NCBI GenBank assembly: GCA_019915015.1
Contig: JAHBBC010000017.1
Span: 1,054,001 to 1,118,000, forward strand
Length of the DNA: 64,000 nucleotides
Source: Auriscalpium vulgare
Taxonomy: Eukaryota; Basidiomycota; Agaricomycetes; Russulales; Auriscalpiaceae
Direction: 5' to 3'
Notes under the pieces: model-generated
Database searches by the model: none
Seen by the model: only the letters and a program-made list of their open reading frames with translations
What the model was told of the DNA's origin: nothing
In this document: positions 44,936-57,277 of the stretch, piece by piece
Layout of the letters: each line of letters opens with the position of its first letter
How positions within the stretch are numbered: the first letter of the stretch is position 1
Position numbers and translations under genes: made by a program

Positions 44936-45873
44936 CAGGACGTTGATACGCCTGCTACGTGTGTGGCTACTGTTTGCGCATTTTCGATGCACTGTGGCAC
45001 TCGCACAGTGGCTCCGACCGTTGCCATGCATCCCCGACTCTATCGTTCTCGCCGAAACACTCGCACAACAGCTAGCTCTGTAGCTGTCCGCGCAATCGTT
45101 CGCTGCAGTTCGCCGACGCTCGCTCTCACTCGCACATCATCCTACGACAGTCGCCGAAGTCACACCACGTTCCCTGCACCCTAGTCACTCGTCAGCAGTC
45201 AGACAATGTTCTCCCAAGGTCGCACCGACTCGCTATACGTTCAGGCGTGCATACACAGCTTGCGCACACTCGCACTCGACATCGCAGCTTCGCCCGAGCA
45301 TCGCTACACGTTTGCACCGTTCGCCTGAGCCAGCCACGTCATCGCCGAGGTCGCCCGACTCGGCCGAGCATCTAGAGCAGTCCATCAACTGCATAGTCCG
45401 TCGGATCTTGGCCATGTCTCACATCAATTAGCCCACATCGCCGAAGCCAGAGCCATGAGATAGCGACCCCGTCCACATCGTCGCAGCCGCCGTTCGCCGG
45501 CGCTCGCCTGTACTCAGCGGACACAGCTGCACATGCCCTACCCCCCAGCGACTCAGAGATGCAGCGCAGACTCACAGACTATCGAGCTATTGCCCAGCAA
45601 CATCGGAGACGATCCCCGAGCCCGAGACATCAGCGGACCGGATCATCAACCACTTCTGATGCATCGCTGTCGCATCCCGAGCATCCCGGAGGTTTCGCCG
45701 AAGATAGCATCATAGTTGCGCCTAGACCGTCGCGATACTGTCCCCTCATGCCGCAGCCGTTCGCCGATGTTCGCCTATGTTCAGCGAGCTCAGCTACATG
45801 TCTAGGGTCTCTCAGCAACTCGCCAACAATATAGTGACTCGCAGAACATCGAGATATCGCTCAGCAACGCAGG
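44936..45873 (+). repeat. dispersed TCG-rich repeat, copy 2 (left of copia copy 2)
   Basis: It is dense in TCGCCGA, ACTCGCAC and CATCGC words. A 267 bp internal tandem period is visible: CAGACTATCGAGCTATTGCC at 45575 corresponds to CAGAACATCGAGATATCGCT at 45842. The second unit is cut by copia copy 2 and resumes at 50484 (CCCGAACCATCAGTGATCC against CCCGAGACATCAGCGGACC). Confidence 0.7.
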
Positions 45874-46071
45874 TGTAGAATAAACAAGTAGAGAGCGAGT
45901 AAAATAGAGAATAAGATTGATTTATTCCGGCTCCTGAACGCGAGCCTTTATACCTAAGTACAAGACTACTGGAATATTCCTATGACTAGGAATTCGCTTA
46001 TCTACTGTACTTAGTAATCTAATCTAGTATGTTCGGGAGTCGCCGAGTGGCTTCTCCCACTAACTACAACA
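45874..46071 (-). repeat. 3' LTR of copia copy 2
   Basis: 198 bp, identical to 50286-50483 by eye. Confidence 0.95.
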
Positions 46072-49000
46072 CTCCCCCTCGACTCCCGATTACCGCATTC
46101 CCAAGTGCTGAACAAGTTCCTGGTGATGCGGCTTAGGTAGTGCTTTTGTAAATACGTCTGCGAGATTGTCGAGGGTCGCGCAGTATTCAACTGACACTTC
46201 GTTAGAAGTAATACAGTCTCGAATGAAATGATGCCGGATGTCGATATGCTTGCTCGGGCGTGAAAAGTCTGATTCTGCGAAAATTTGATGGTGCCCTGGT
46301 TATCGACGTTGATTTGCGTCGGCTCGTCCATGGGCGCGCCTAATTCCCTGAGGAATCTGCGAATCCAGATCGTTTCGCGTGCCGCATGGCTCAGGGCCAT
46401 GTACTCTGCTTCCATACTGGATATGGCAACTGTTGGTTGCTTCTTCGAACTCCAAGAGATCGGGCCTCCCGCGATCTTGAAGACGTAACCGGAAGTTGAC
46501 CTCCTGTCATCCAAATTTCCTCCCCAATCGGCATCCGAGTAAGCCTCGAGGCTGGTAACTATGCCTCGCTTCTCCGTGGTTTCTCCGCCGTACACGATTC
46601 CCAAGTCCTCCGTCCCTTTGAGGTAGCGCATGACGCGCTTGACTGCTGTCCAGTGCTCGGGACCCGGATTAGAATTAAATTGACTAAGGAATTGCACTGC
46701 GAATGCAATGTCAGGGCGAGTGCCGATTGCAGGATACATGAGAGATCCGATCGCCGATTGATAATTGGATCGGAATGATGTCTCCGCTATCTCCGTAACC
46801 TTCGTGAGCTTCACGTTGTGGTCCAGAGGTGTTGCGACTGGTGTCGCGTTGGGCATCCCGAAGCGCTCGAGTATGCGCCGAATGAATGATTTCTGTGAGA
46901 TCTTCAGTGTGCCTTGCTTGCGATCTCGAATGACTTCGAGCCCGACGACTTGTCGGATCTCGCCGAGATCTGAGATCTCGAATTTCGATTTGAGCTCTTC
47001 TTTGATGGTGCGCATAGCTTCCGTGCCTGTTGCTAGAATTGGCATATCATCAACATGCACTGCCACGATCCACAGATCGTTGCCTTGCTGTCTGATGTAT
47101 ACACACTGGTCCGAGAACAGTCGAGTGAACCCTAGCTCCGCAAAAATTGCGTCGAGTAGATCGTTCCAGACTCGGCCAGCTTGCTTGAGCCCGTAAATAG
47201 ATTTGAGTAGCTGCAGTACTCGTCCCGTCCCGTCGTCGTATCCCGGCGGCTGTTTCATGTAGATTTCTTCTTTGAGCTCGCCGTTTAGATAAGCGCCGAC
47301 GACGTCAACAACGTGAATCTCGAGATCATATTTGGCGCCGATCGCGAATAGCATTCGCAAAGTCTCCAGTCGTACCACAGGGGAATATGTTTCGAAGAAA
47401 TCGATTCCCGGTATCTGTGAGAACCCCTGTGCGACCAGACGTGCTTTGTATTTTATTATGTTGCCATCCGTGTCGCGTTTCGTACGTAGCACCCATTTGC
47501 AGCCAACTGGATCGCGATCTGCAGGAAGCTCGACTTTGACGTAAGTGCCTAGCTTTTCCAGCTGTCCGAGTTCCCGTTCGATCGCTTCTTTCCATTTTGG
47601 CCAATCAGGCCGCGTCATTGCTTCTTTGATATCCACGGGATCGTCGTTTACTAGTGATCCCGTCATGAGCACATATTCCTTGTGCTCGTCCTCTTCTTCC
47701 TCTGCGGCTTTGTCAACTGCAACGGGCGCCTGGTCCGTGGGTACGTGATGTTTCCATTCGCGTGGTCCGCGTGCTGCTGGATTATTCAGCAGGCGAAAGT
47801 TTGTTGGTGCGTGTTGCGCAATCCGCGTGCTCGGTGCTCGGGGCGTCGGAATTTTCGAAGGTGTCGGCGCTTTGGGCGCTTCGGCCGGCGGCACCGTTTC
47901 TCCCCTTTCTCCCCCTTGCCCCGCAGTCGGCTCGCTTTTTCCTGCCTCTGCGTCTTTCTCCCCCTCGAGCCGCGCAGGGGCCTCGAGTATGTGTTCTTCC
48001 CCAGTGCCCATAGTGATAGTTTTTTCTTCTTCAAATATAATATTTCTTGAAGTTTGAACTTGCCGGGTTTGTGGGTTGTAGTACCTCCAGGCACGCGAAT
48101 TGTCCGAGAGGCCGACAAATAACATGTCGCGCGACTTTGATTCCAATTTTCCTTGCTGCCCATCCTGCTGCAGTACCCAGCAACGCGTGCCGAATTCTCG
48201 TAACAACGATACGTCCGGTTTCTTCCCCCAGAAGATCTCATCGGGTGTTTTCCCATCGGGTAAGGCGCGCGTGGGAGACCGGTTTTTCAGGTACGTTGCG
48301 TAGGCTACTGCTTCGGGCCATAGGTACTTGGGTAAATCGTGCGCCAATAGCATTGCGCGCGCGTGCTCGACCAACGTTCGGTTGAGTCGTTCCGCAATTC
48401 CATTCTGTGCGGAAGAGTGGGGTGCCGTGAGTTCCAATTTGATGCCGTTCTCTAAGAGGAATTTCAAAATTCCCTCGTTGAGATACTCGCGCCCATTGTC
48501 GATGCGAAAACGCTTCATCTTGCGTCCCGCCTGCGTCTCGATGTAGCTCTTGTAGTACTTCAGCTTTTCGAGTACGCCAGTTTTCCCTTTGAGAAAATGA
48601 ACCATCGAGCGGCGCGACTTTCCGTCTGTGAATGACACGTAATAGAATTCGCCTCGGATTCCGCGTGTTCGGGCCGGTCCCCATAAGTCTGAAACGGTGA
48701 GGTCACCGATCTCCGCGATCTTCGTATCAGATTCTTTTGGAAATGGTGTGACATGCTGTTTAGCCTGGATGCACGCTGTGCATTGCTCTTCCGGCGCGCT
48801 CCCTTCGTCGACATTCATCCCCTCCACCATATTTTTCGATTTTAGCATTTTTATCGAACCCATATTGAGGTGGCCGAAGATTCTGTGCCAGGAGTCCCAA
48901 CTTCGGGCATTGCCGGATACCAGCGCCATTTCGGGAAAAGCGCCCGAGCCGGGCTTCAGGTCCATGATGTACATACGACCGACTTTTCTCCCTTTAGCGA

Positions 49001-50204
49001 TATTCGTTCCCGCGCGCGTTCGGATCACTAGGTAATCGTTGTCGAACGTCACCTGCATGCTGTTTTCGGTGATGCGTGGGATTGAGACCAGGTTTGCTAC
49101 AGCGAGTGGTGCGTGTATCGCGTCCCGCAAGACGCCCTGCACCGACTTTCCTTCAACTTGAAAAGTGACTGGCACGTCACCGCGGCCAAGGGCCGCGATG
49201 GAGTGATTCCCTACGCCCCGAACAATGTCCCCGGGCGTATCTCTGTAAGAGGAAAAATGCGAGCGCTCTCGCACGATGTGTGACGTGGCTGCCGAGTCGG
49301 CGAGCCAGAGCGGCGGTCCGGCGCGATTGGTAAGCGAGTTCTCTGATGCGAAGGCGTATTCTTCTTTCTTCGGCGCTTCCTGCGCCGTGTTTGCCTGCGC
49401 TGTGTTCCCCCCTCCGCCGTTCTGCCTGCCCGTCCCGTTGTCACGTTTGCTCGAGCGGCAGTCTGCTTTCATGTGCCCTTTTTTCCCGCACGCGTAGCAT
49501 GTAATATTGCGTGTGTCGAACTTCTTCTTTCCTTTGTAGGCCGCAAGCGCCGTGTCAGATGATGGCTTCTCGGCTTTCTCCTTTTGGCGCTTGGTTTCTT
49601 CGAGAATACGAGATATGACTGTGCCGGATTTCCCGAGGGCTGTGCGATCTATTGACCGTATGTAAGGGTCCCAAGACTCTGGCAACGACGTCAGCAACGC
49701 CATGCCGAAATCTTCGTCTGAGATCTGATGTCCCAGTGAGTGCAGATCGCTCTGCAGTCCGCGCATCTTCCTGATGTGCTCCTCGACGTCTGCGCCTTCC
49801 GCGCATTCGGCTCTGAAGAAATTTCGCCTCGCGAGTACGAGCCCCAGCGTTCCTTTCGGCTGGTACAACTCCTCGAGTATGCTCCACGCGGCGGCGGCTT
49901 CTTTCTCGTCCCGAACGTATACCAGCAGCGGGTCTGCGACCCGCAGCCGAATTGCCGACAGCGCCTGTCGACTCTTCTTTGTCCAGACCCTGATCTTCTC
50001 GTCAGCGGCTTCTTGCACTTTGGCATCCGCTCCTGTCGCTGCCGCGGCAGGTTTCTTCGCCGTCCCGTCGACATAATCCCACAGGTCCGCATTGGTAAGT
50101 AGATCTTCGATCTTCATACGCCATACGGCGTAATTCTCGGTGCCCCGCAAGGCATCGATCCGGACTGTGTTGTACGTGCCGCTGCCGTACGTGTTGTCTG
50201 ACAT
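46072..50204 (-). pseudogene. copia polyprotein of copy 2, one C-terminal frame break
   Basis: ATG at 50204. One frame runs through gag, zinc knuckle, protease (LADSAATSH), integrase (SDLWGP, RIDNGREY, NGIAERLNR), RT (VVDVVGAYLNGE, VHVDDM) and most of RNase H (SDADWGG, SSMEAEYMAL). One base is missing near 46254 compared with copy 1, so the last roughly 50 residues are out of frame and translation would read on into the LTR. The two sites that break copy 1 are intact here (six C at 49407-49412, five C at 48225-48229). A few substitutions separate the copies. The near-complete frame and identical LTRs indicate a young insertion. Confidence 0.92.
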
Positions 50205-50273
50205 GGGTGGGAAGATTTCGGGGGTGATAGATAGGGCTGGTAGATAGTGACTGTATGTGATCAGTTAAGGGCA

Positions 50274-50285
50274 GGGCCCATAACC
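50274..50285 (-). other. primer-binding site of copia copy 2, half-tRNA type
   Basis: GGTTATGGGCCC on the minus strand, directly next to the 5' LTR, as in copy 1. Confidence 0.8.
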
Positions 50286-50483
50286 TGTAGAATAAACAAG
50301 TAGAGAGCGAGTAAAATAGAGAATAAGATTGATTTATTCCGGCTCCTGAACGCGAGCCTTTATACCTAAGTACAAGACTACTGGAATATTCCTATGACTA
50401 GGAATTCGCTTATCTACTGTACTTAGTAATCTAATCTAGTATGTTCGGGAGTCGCCGAGTGGCTTCTCCCACTAACTACAACA
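50286..50483 (-). repeat. 5' LTR of copia copy 2
   Basis: 198 bp, TG...CA ends on the minus strand; contains the TATAAA promoter element. Confidence 0.95.
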
Positions 50484-51180
50484 GCAGGAGACAGTGCCCA
50501 AGCCCGAACCATCAGTGATCCGGATCAACGACCACTTCTGACGCGTCGCTGATGCGCCCCGAGTGTCTCGGAGACTTTGCTGGAGATATCTCCGCTTTTG
50601 TGTCTAGGCCTTTGATATCTCTTCTCTCTCATTCGCTATAATTTGCCGATGCTTCGCACGGCTTCGCTGACTGCATCGCATGACTCGTGTAGCTACTCCG
50701 ACGCATTTTCCCATGTATAAGTGTAGCTAGCAGTGTCTGCATGCAATAGGAACTTCTCCCCCAGAGACAGCACCTCAAACCTCGAGAACTATCGTCTTTC
50801 ACCTTCGCAGCGCATCGTTTAGCCTTCTTATCGACATCGACATCGCATTCACCTTCGCAGCGCATCGTTTACGCACTTGCATATTGAGAACCTTCGCCCT
50901 ATCGTCGACCATTGTCGCCCAGCGTCGCCTATCGTCCCCGACCTTCGCCCTACCTCCCCGACCCTTGCTACGCCACCCCAAGTCTCGTAACACCGCCCAC
51001 ACCTTCGCCGACACTCTCCCTCATCCCCCGTCGCTTGCTATACGTCCCCAGTGATAGCTGCGACTCTCCGAGCCCTCTGGTAGACCTGGGACACACCCCC
51101 CAACTAAAACAGTACTACTCGACGAGCAGGGTTTGGTTTTGTCATCTGACCGCCTGTCCGACGAGTTTGGTCATCAACGT
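50484..51180 (+). repeat. dispersed TCG-rich repeat, copy 2 continued
   Basis: It resumes the repeat interrupted by copia copy 2. 50881-51178 matches 8717-9015 closely. Within it, CATTCACCTTCGCAGCGCATCG occurs twice 43 bp apart (near 50800 and 50845). Confidence 0.8.
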
Positions 51181-53538
51181 CCTGCGGGACGCTGCATTGC
51201 CTCGCGTCACCTTGTGTACGTTGATACGCCTGCCCAGCAGTTGGACAGAGAAACCACTGAATTTTGGCATTTTTGGTAATTTCCGAAGTCACGTGACCTC
51301 GGCCCCAGAGCCTCGGTGCCCGTGATCAAGTTTCACCGCAGCCCCGTTGCGTCTAGCAAAAGCCCCTCAAAGCCTCTCAAAATATCAAAGACAACTTACT
51401 AAAGCGCCCCGCAACAGATGCCACACGCCACGATCCTACGGTCGCGCACAGTCACCACGGCATCCCCTGAAATCTAATCTATGCGCCGCCTTCCCTGTTG
51501 TGATGCGCCGCTGCCAATCAACCTTCCTATCCACTCCACTCGATTCCCCAATGTCCCATGCATCTCGATCAATAATGAGATCCTGTACCTTTTGATCCAC
51601 AGCATTCCGAGATAGGCAGGTGAGCTTTACGATGAGCCAACAGCGCCCGTTGTACGTCCTGCCATTCGATTTGTAGTTGAAATGCAGCAACTGCCCCACA
51701 CGTTATTCCGACAGAATGATATCGCCTTACGATCTAGCGCTAGCCGCGTGTTTCGCATTTCACCCCCTACAGCGGTGATTGTAAGTCGGAACTATACCTT
51801 AATTATAAGATCCTCTCTTGCCACATCCCTCGGATACTCACTCCCCACATCAACCTCGTACCCCCCGTGATATCTGACCCACCTCGTCCGCGTGTTGGCT
51901 CGTATTTGTCTTCCTATGTCAGCGTCCGTACGATGCGCATTCTGACTCGTTTTTTCCACAAATAGTGCTCGAGACGTACGATGAGAATAAGAAGTTACTA
52001 TCCCCCCTCGCAGTCAGGATCTTGAAAGAGTCCCCTGAAGTGGCTTTACTTCACCACAACCAATCGCTCTTGACCTCCGACGCACGACTTTCGACCCACG
52101 TACCACACTGCAATATCAATACCAATACCAATACCGCGCCCCTCGACAAATCCCCCTTGCCTTTCGAAATCTCTCTATGCCTCCCCAATATTTCCTTCAA
52201 CACCTCCGCACCTTCAACGCAGAGCTCAGGCTTATACGCCCCTCTGATCCCTTTGCCACCGCCTCATACTTCGTCCCCGCGTCCTCGAAATATTCCTGAA
52301 ACTTTTGCCACCGCTACGTAAATCCCGTTCACCCTTTGAAATAGACCCCTCGTCCTCCCCAACTAATCGAGATTCAGAGACACATTCTTGGGAGCTTGCC
52401 CGTCGTGTCTCCATCGCTGCATGATTTTGGTGCTCCGCATCGCGTCTAGCCCTTGATCTATCATCCTCTCCCCTAGTCTCTTGTGCCCTCTGATATAGGT
52501 TCAGGTCACGGTTACCCACTTGAACATCGAGCAGGTTGCCTTGCATGGTCTTGGGACCCTGACTGCTCTCCCTCACCCTGATACGTCCTTCACTGCGCTC
52601 TGAGGATTGGATTCGAAGACATACTATCCGCCTTACTACCACTTGGACGCCCATCAATGTGTCGTGTGAGCTCCTGCTGAGGCTGCTCCAGTTTGTCAAA
52701 CAGAACTCACAGCCGTGGTATTATATGCTCACACAGATGAAGCAGTTTGCGAGTGTCAGCACAGGTGAAGACGACAAGGGACGTACCTGGGTATGGTGAC
52801 AACTGGGTGGACTCGGACCTGGGGGGCAGCTCGATTGAGGAGCACCTGCGCGTCCTGCATCAGCAGTACTCAAAACATTCAATGGTATCTGTTGTCAATG
52901 ACGTGTCGCCCATCGCGTGCTGTCTTGAGGGTGATGACAAATAATTGCTTCACACGGTACCGGAGCGCGTCTTGAAGAAGTGGGGTTGAATGTTTGATGT
53001 TTTTCTGCCATTGTTGGCGTGGACTTGCTCCACGTGAAGTGCACTTACTGCTTGGCTGACCGGTATGCTCTCGATGCTTCTAGGATACACACAGCTCGTA
53101 GAATGCAGTGTGTCTATTCTGCAAGAAAACAAAGCTCTAGATGTGAGTGGACGGCACCTCTCAGTTGATGTCTCTCAGCTGAATACATTGTAGACTACCG
53201 AGACTTTCAATTCTTTTCCGCATGCTCAAGCTTCTGGTCACACTAATGCAGTCCAGCATCCTCTGCCCACTCTGTCTTTGGTATCTTTCCCCTGGTGAGT
53301 TCCTGTGGCTTTTCAGCTTTGAAAACACACAGAAACCTGATTTGTTCATCTGGCCAAAGGCAGTGTGGTTGAGGAGCAAATACCAACTCATAGAAACAGT
53401 ATATATGTACACATGGTCAAGGAACTAGTAGAATTCCAGTTCAGATAGTACAATGTGTGAGCTGAGCTGTACTGTGCAAGATGTAGGTCCACATAGTGGT
53501 CAGTACTACGTAGTCACGTACAGATCACTGGCAATGAC
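51181..53538. other. region with unassigned coding-like fragments
   Basis: Three stretches look coding but match no family I know. Minus 51699-51436 has FNYKSNGRTYNGRCWLIVKL, then DLIIDRDAWDIGESSG. Minus 52560-52340 has NLLDVQVGNRDLNLYQRAQE. Plus about 52610-52790 has CELLLRLLQFVKQNSQPWYY and MLTQMKQFASVSTGEDD. The last ends at a TGA while a neighbouring frame continues (DSDLGGSSIEEHLRVLHQQY), so it looks like a relic. From 53160 the sequence becomes AT-richer towards NLR-B. No complete gene is supported. Confidence 0.3.
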
Positions 53539-56500
53539 CTAGCTAGATACTATGTCAGGAAGCTCAGATGACCCTGCAGTCCTAACTTCTGGACCATCCT
53601 TGAGAACCTTTGCTACTGTGGTATTAGTAGTCCCGGATTCTTCTTGAACCTCTGCCAGTGCATGCTTGACATACTCCTTCTCCTCAAAGTTATCCACCCT
53701 ATCAAGAACCTCCAATGCCTTCTTGTACCATTTAATTGCCAAGTCATTGTCTTTACCCCTCCTGTACATGTCTCCCAAACACCTCAGAACCTTGATCTGA
53801 GTATGGGTGATGTGGTGCTTTTCACAAAGCATTAGGGATTCCAGATAGTATCTTTTAGCCGCATCTGGCTCTCCTTCATTTACATATAACCCGCCAAGTG
53901 ACAGCAGGCTTTGTGTCAAGGCAGCTGTATCACTTTGCATCCTGTGAATTTCTACAGCATTTCTCCAGGACTTTTCAGCAAATTGAATCTTATGCTGAGC
54001 ATGGTAGATTTTTCCCAGCTCATCAAGGTCATTTCCCACTTCATGCTCAGCACCTTTACATGCCTCATGCAATTGTTTTGCCCTTTCAATATAACTGATT
54101 GCCTCATGATATCTCCCTTGCTGTGCAAACACCCTGCCAATTCCCACAAGAACCTGGCCCTTTCTCACTTGATCTCTTTTAATTTCATAGAAATTTAAAG
54201 CCTGCTTGTAGAACTCTAAGGATATTTCAGACTCCTTCAAATATAAGTGAACCTCTCCTAAGAGAGTCAAATTGCTAATATGAGAGGCCAGGCTGTTTTC
54301 TTGTCTCCTGATTGTGAGAGCTTGACTCAGATGGTCTTTGGCAGTGCTGTATTTTTTCTCAGCAAGATAGGTTTTCCCTAATAACTGTAAGGCAGTGCCT
54401 TCACTGCTTGCACTGCCTATTTTCCTAAACATGCCTAATGCCTTTTCATAATATTCCTTTGCCTCCTCATAGTATGATTCAAAGTATAAACCATCTCCCA
54501 AGCATGTCCAGGCATTGCCAAGCCCCTGTGCACTATTTGTGGATCCATACAACTTTATCGCTCTTTGAGCAAATTCTCTTGCATTTTGAGTAGACCGTGG
54601 GCGCTCAAGAGCTAGATGGCTTAACTGGCATAAATCATGAGCTTGCCCACTGGCATCACGAAGCATCACATGCAAAGACAAGGCCTGTGTTAGAAACTCT
54701 ATGGCCAAAGTAATACTCCCAGTAGCCAAAGAAGTACTGTCAGTGGCCATTTGATATTCAAGATCACCAAGTTTTTGAAATGTGTCTGCTTCAACCTGCT
54801 TTAGCTCATGTATGTGGGAATATTTGAGAGCAAGCTCATATTTAGCCTTTGCCTCAGATTCTTTTCTGATCTGGGCCAAGCAAGACCCCCATTGCATCAG
54901 ATAAATTGAAATTTGGTTGGGCTCCATTGTATCCCCCCTTGCATCAAGCTGAATAAACAACTCCTCTGTGAATGAGCCAAATTTTGAGGCTACAATTGAG
55001 GAGTAGTAAGAAACAGCCTTGATGACCTGATTAGTAGGGCGATTGTGCCCTAGTGAGTGTAAGAGGATGGTGTCTATGTTTTTGCAATCTTTGAGCAAGT
55101 CATATGACCTTGTGTTTTTCTCTTGTAATATGAACTCAAGGTAGTACTGCTCAAGCAGCAGTATGTGCTCTTCTGATAAAGGCATATGATGTTCAAGGTA
55201 CTTCAAGACTAATGAGTGTGCATGCAAATTTTCATCTGTTAATGCAGCCAGGCCACTCCGCTGAAGATGCACAATGCTTGATGACATGTCTGCAAATTCA
55301 GGAAATAGATATTGAAGGGACACAATTTTATTCAAGGACATTCCCCCAGGTAACTTGGTCAAAAGTCGGAGCAGAAAGATTGCAGATGGCCCAGATTCAA
55401 GTTTCACATGGTCTATCAACATCTGCATCAGGAATTCTAGACTTGTCGATGTACTGTCCACAGCATTTGTCAACATATCACTGTGGAACTGCTCCCAAAC
55501 AGTCTTGCTATTCTGCTGCTTTGCTAGCTGGGCAGCCATAATGATAGCTAAGGGAAGTCCTTCCATAGCCCCAATGAGTTTTTTCGCCCATTTGTCTGGT
55601 TTGCCACAAGCAAGATGAAATGCCTGTTCTGAAGTATCAGAGACAAATGGCTCTAGAACTAGTTTGATAGACCAGGAGAGCATTGAGGGTAAGTTTGGTC
55701 CACTCTGGGATACCACAAGGCTGATATTTGGTTTCTGAGCAATTCTACTGAGAAAGTGTTCAAAGGATATTTTCACATCTGGATCTGAGCTCCATAAAGT
55801 GTCAATACTGTCCAGATATATCAGACTAGATAGAGCATCAAGATGGTCAAGAACCTGATCCTCCAGTGAGACCAGAACAGATGGTTGTTGGATGCCAAGA
55901 GCTATAGCCATCTCTGTCAGTAGCATTGAAAGTGAAAAGCACCCTGTACAAGGTATAAAATAAATCCTTTCATCAAAGACCCTGATCACAGTAGGATCAT
56001 GCAGAACTGCCAAGCTCAAAGAAGTCTTTCCAATTCCCTCTGGGCCAAGAATAGCAATTTGAGCAGAGAATGTTGCCCCATTATCCAGAATTTCCAATAA
56101 AGAGCCAAGTTGCTCATCACGTCCACAGAAAATTGGTGCACCAAGTGGCAACTTGGGATTGACCCTATAGACCAATCCTTGATTTAGCAACTGCATGCAT
56201 TTGATGAGAAAAAATATCATACCTGTGAACAGGCAAGCGTGTCTGCATGTACGATGAGATTCAAGGTGGCAGGACTATCAACAGCACTACATACCTGAGC
56301 AAGGACATCTTGATTATTCTTGATGGTGATTAATATTGATGTCTATGAGATGAATTAGCCAGTGCCAACATTGAATACTGCTTCTTATGTACATGATAGG
56401 TTTGGAGGAGCCTCTTGGCCTTTGCATCACAAGATGCAATCTTGTCACTTGCACTAGTTCGGCTTAGAATGAGGCTGACTCTATTCCATCTGGACTTGGT

Positions 56501-57075
56501 TTCGTATTCATACTGTCTCAAGACAGCAAGGATGTCCTTTAGCTCTCTGAAAATTCAAATCAATAAATTGAGTAGTGTCTGGCTGAATAGATATGCACAC
56601 TCACTGCTCCCATTGCTCTAGAACTTGCTTCAGATCAGGAGGAAAGATCCACGCATGACTTTTTCCATATTCAGAAACATCCTTTAGAGCTTTCGACAGC
56701 TCCACAAAGTCATCTACGACTTCGCGCCATTGCGTTCGGTAAAGTTGGAGCTCCTGGGCTCGGAGTCAGTGGGTCGTGACTCGGGACAGGCGGGAGCGGG
56801 AACCTACGTCGCTGATCGTCATGATCCTGAGCAGAATCCCAGCGGCACCCTTGATGAATGGTACATGTGTAGTCATTTCACCGATCTCCTTCAGAATGGC
56901 AGCTGATGCCGTCGCAGTTGCCACGGTGGGCGAGTCGCGGGTCGAAGACGACTCAGAACCTGAGCAAATTTTGTCAAGATGCCAGACGACGGTGGTATGC
57001 TGACGGCTCACCTTGCGCTGCTGCTGCTGCTTTGCGCTTATCTCGTTTCAACACGACTTGCTTCAAGGTACGCAT
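53539..57075 (-). CDS. NLR-like STAND NTPase with TPR array (NLR-B)
   Basis: ATG at 57075 (MRTLKQVVLKRDKRK). Exons: 57075-57012, 56959-56808, 56753-56605, one near 56550-56345, and a long exon 56164-53539. The N-terminal domain has ILKEIGEMTTHVPFIKGAAG, then LLRIMTISD, with an intron directly after ISD exactly as in NLR-A, then FPPDLKQVLEQWEQ. The NB part has FCGRDEQLG, P-loop GPEGIGKTS, Walker B LIYLDSIDTLW and GLPLA. The sensor-1 position reads LVVSQSG and lacks the Arg seen in NLR-A (VITMR). About ten or more TPR units follow (LGKTYLAEKKYSTAKDHLSQ, GRYHEAISYIERAKQLHEA, LGDMYRRGKDNDLAIKWYKK). It is AT-rich like NLR-A and unlike its flanks. Likely a cytosolic sensor of non-self or a cell-death regulator. 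Confidence 0.85.
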
Positions 57076-57277
57076 GCTGGAGGATGGTCCTGGAGGGAGT
57101 GGCAGTTGACGACGTTGAACGTGTGCGCGACACGTGTGGTGAGCAAGGGTGAGCAGGTGGACTCGGGCCGCGGTCCGCCGATAGCTGTTTGGTGACTCTG
57201 TTTGGACTCTGTGACCGCGCCCCGACTCGCCTGTGCTCAATCTCTCTCTACCTCATACACCCGCAGCTGTGACAATC

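Larger units (their letters stand above)
45874..50483 (-). mobile_element. Ty1/copia LTR retrotransposon, copy 2
   Basis: 4610 bp, minus orientation. The 198 bp LTRs (45874-46071, 50286-50483) are identical to each other by eye, with target duplication GCAGG (45869-45873, 50484-50488). Both LTRs carry C at one site where both LTRs of copy 1 carry T (AAATCAATC against AAATTAATC), so the copies come from slightly different templates. It is inserted in the TCG-rich repeat. Confidence 0.97.

Noticed and set aside
26100..50500. A prokaryotic-type mobile element or phage region
   Set aside because: All transposon genes belong to eukaryotic superfamilies and several contain spliceosomal introns.
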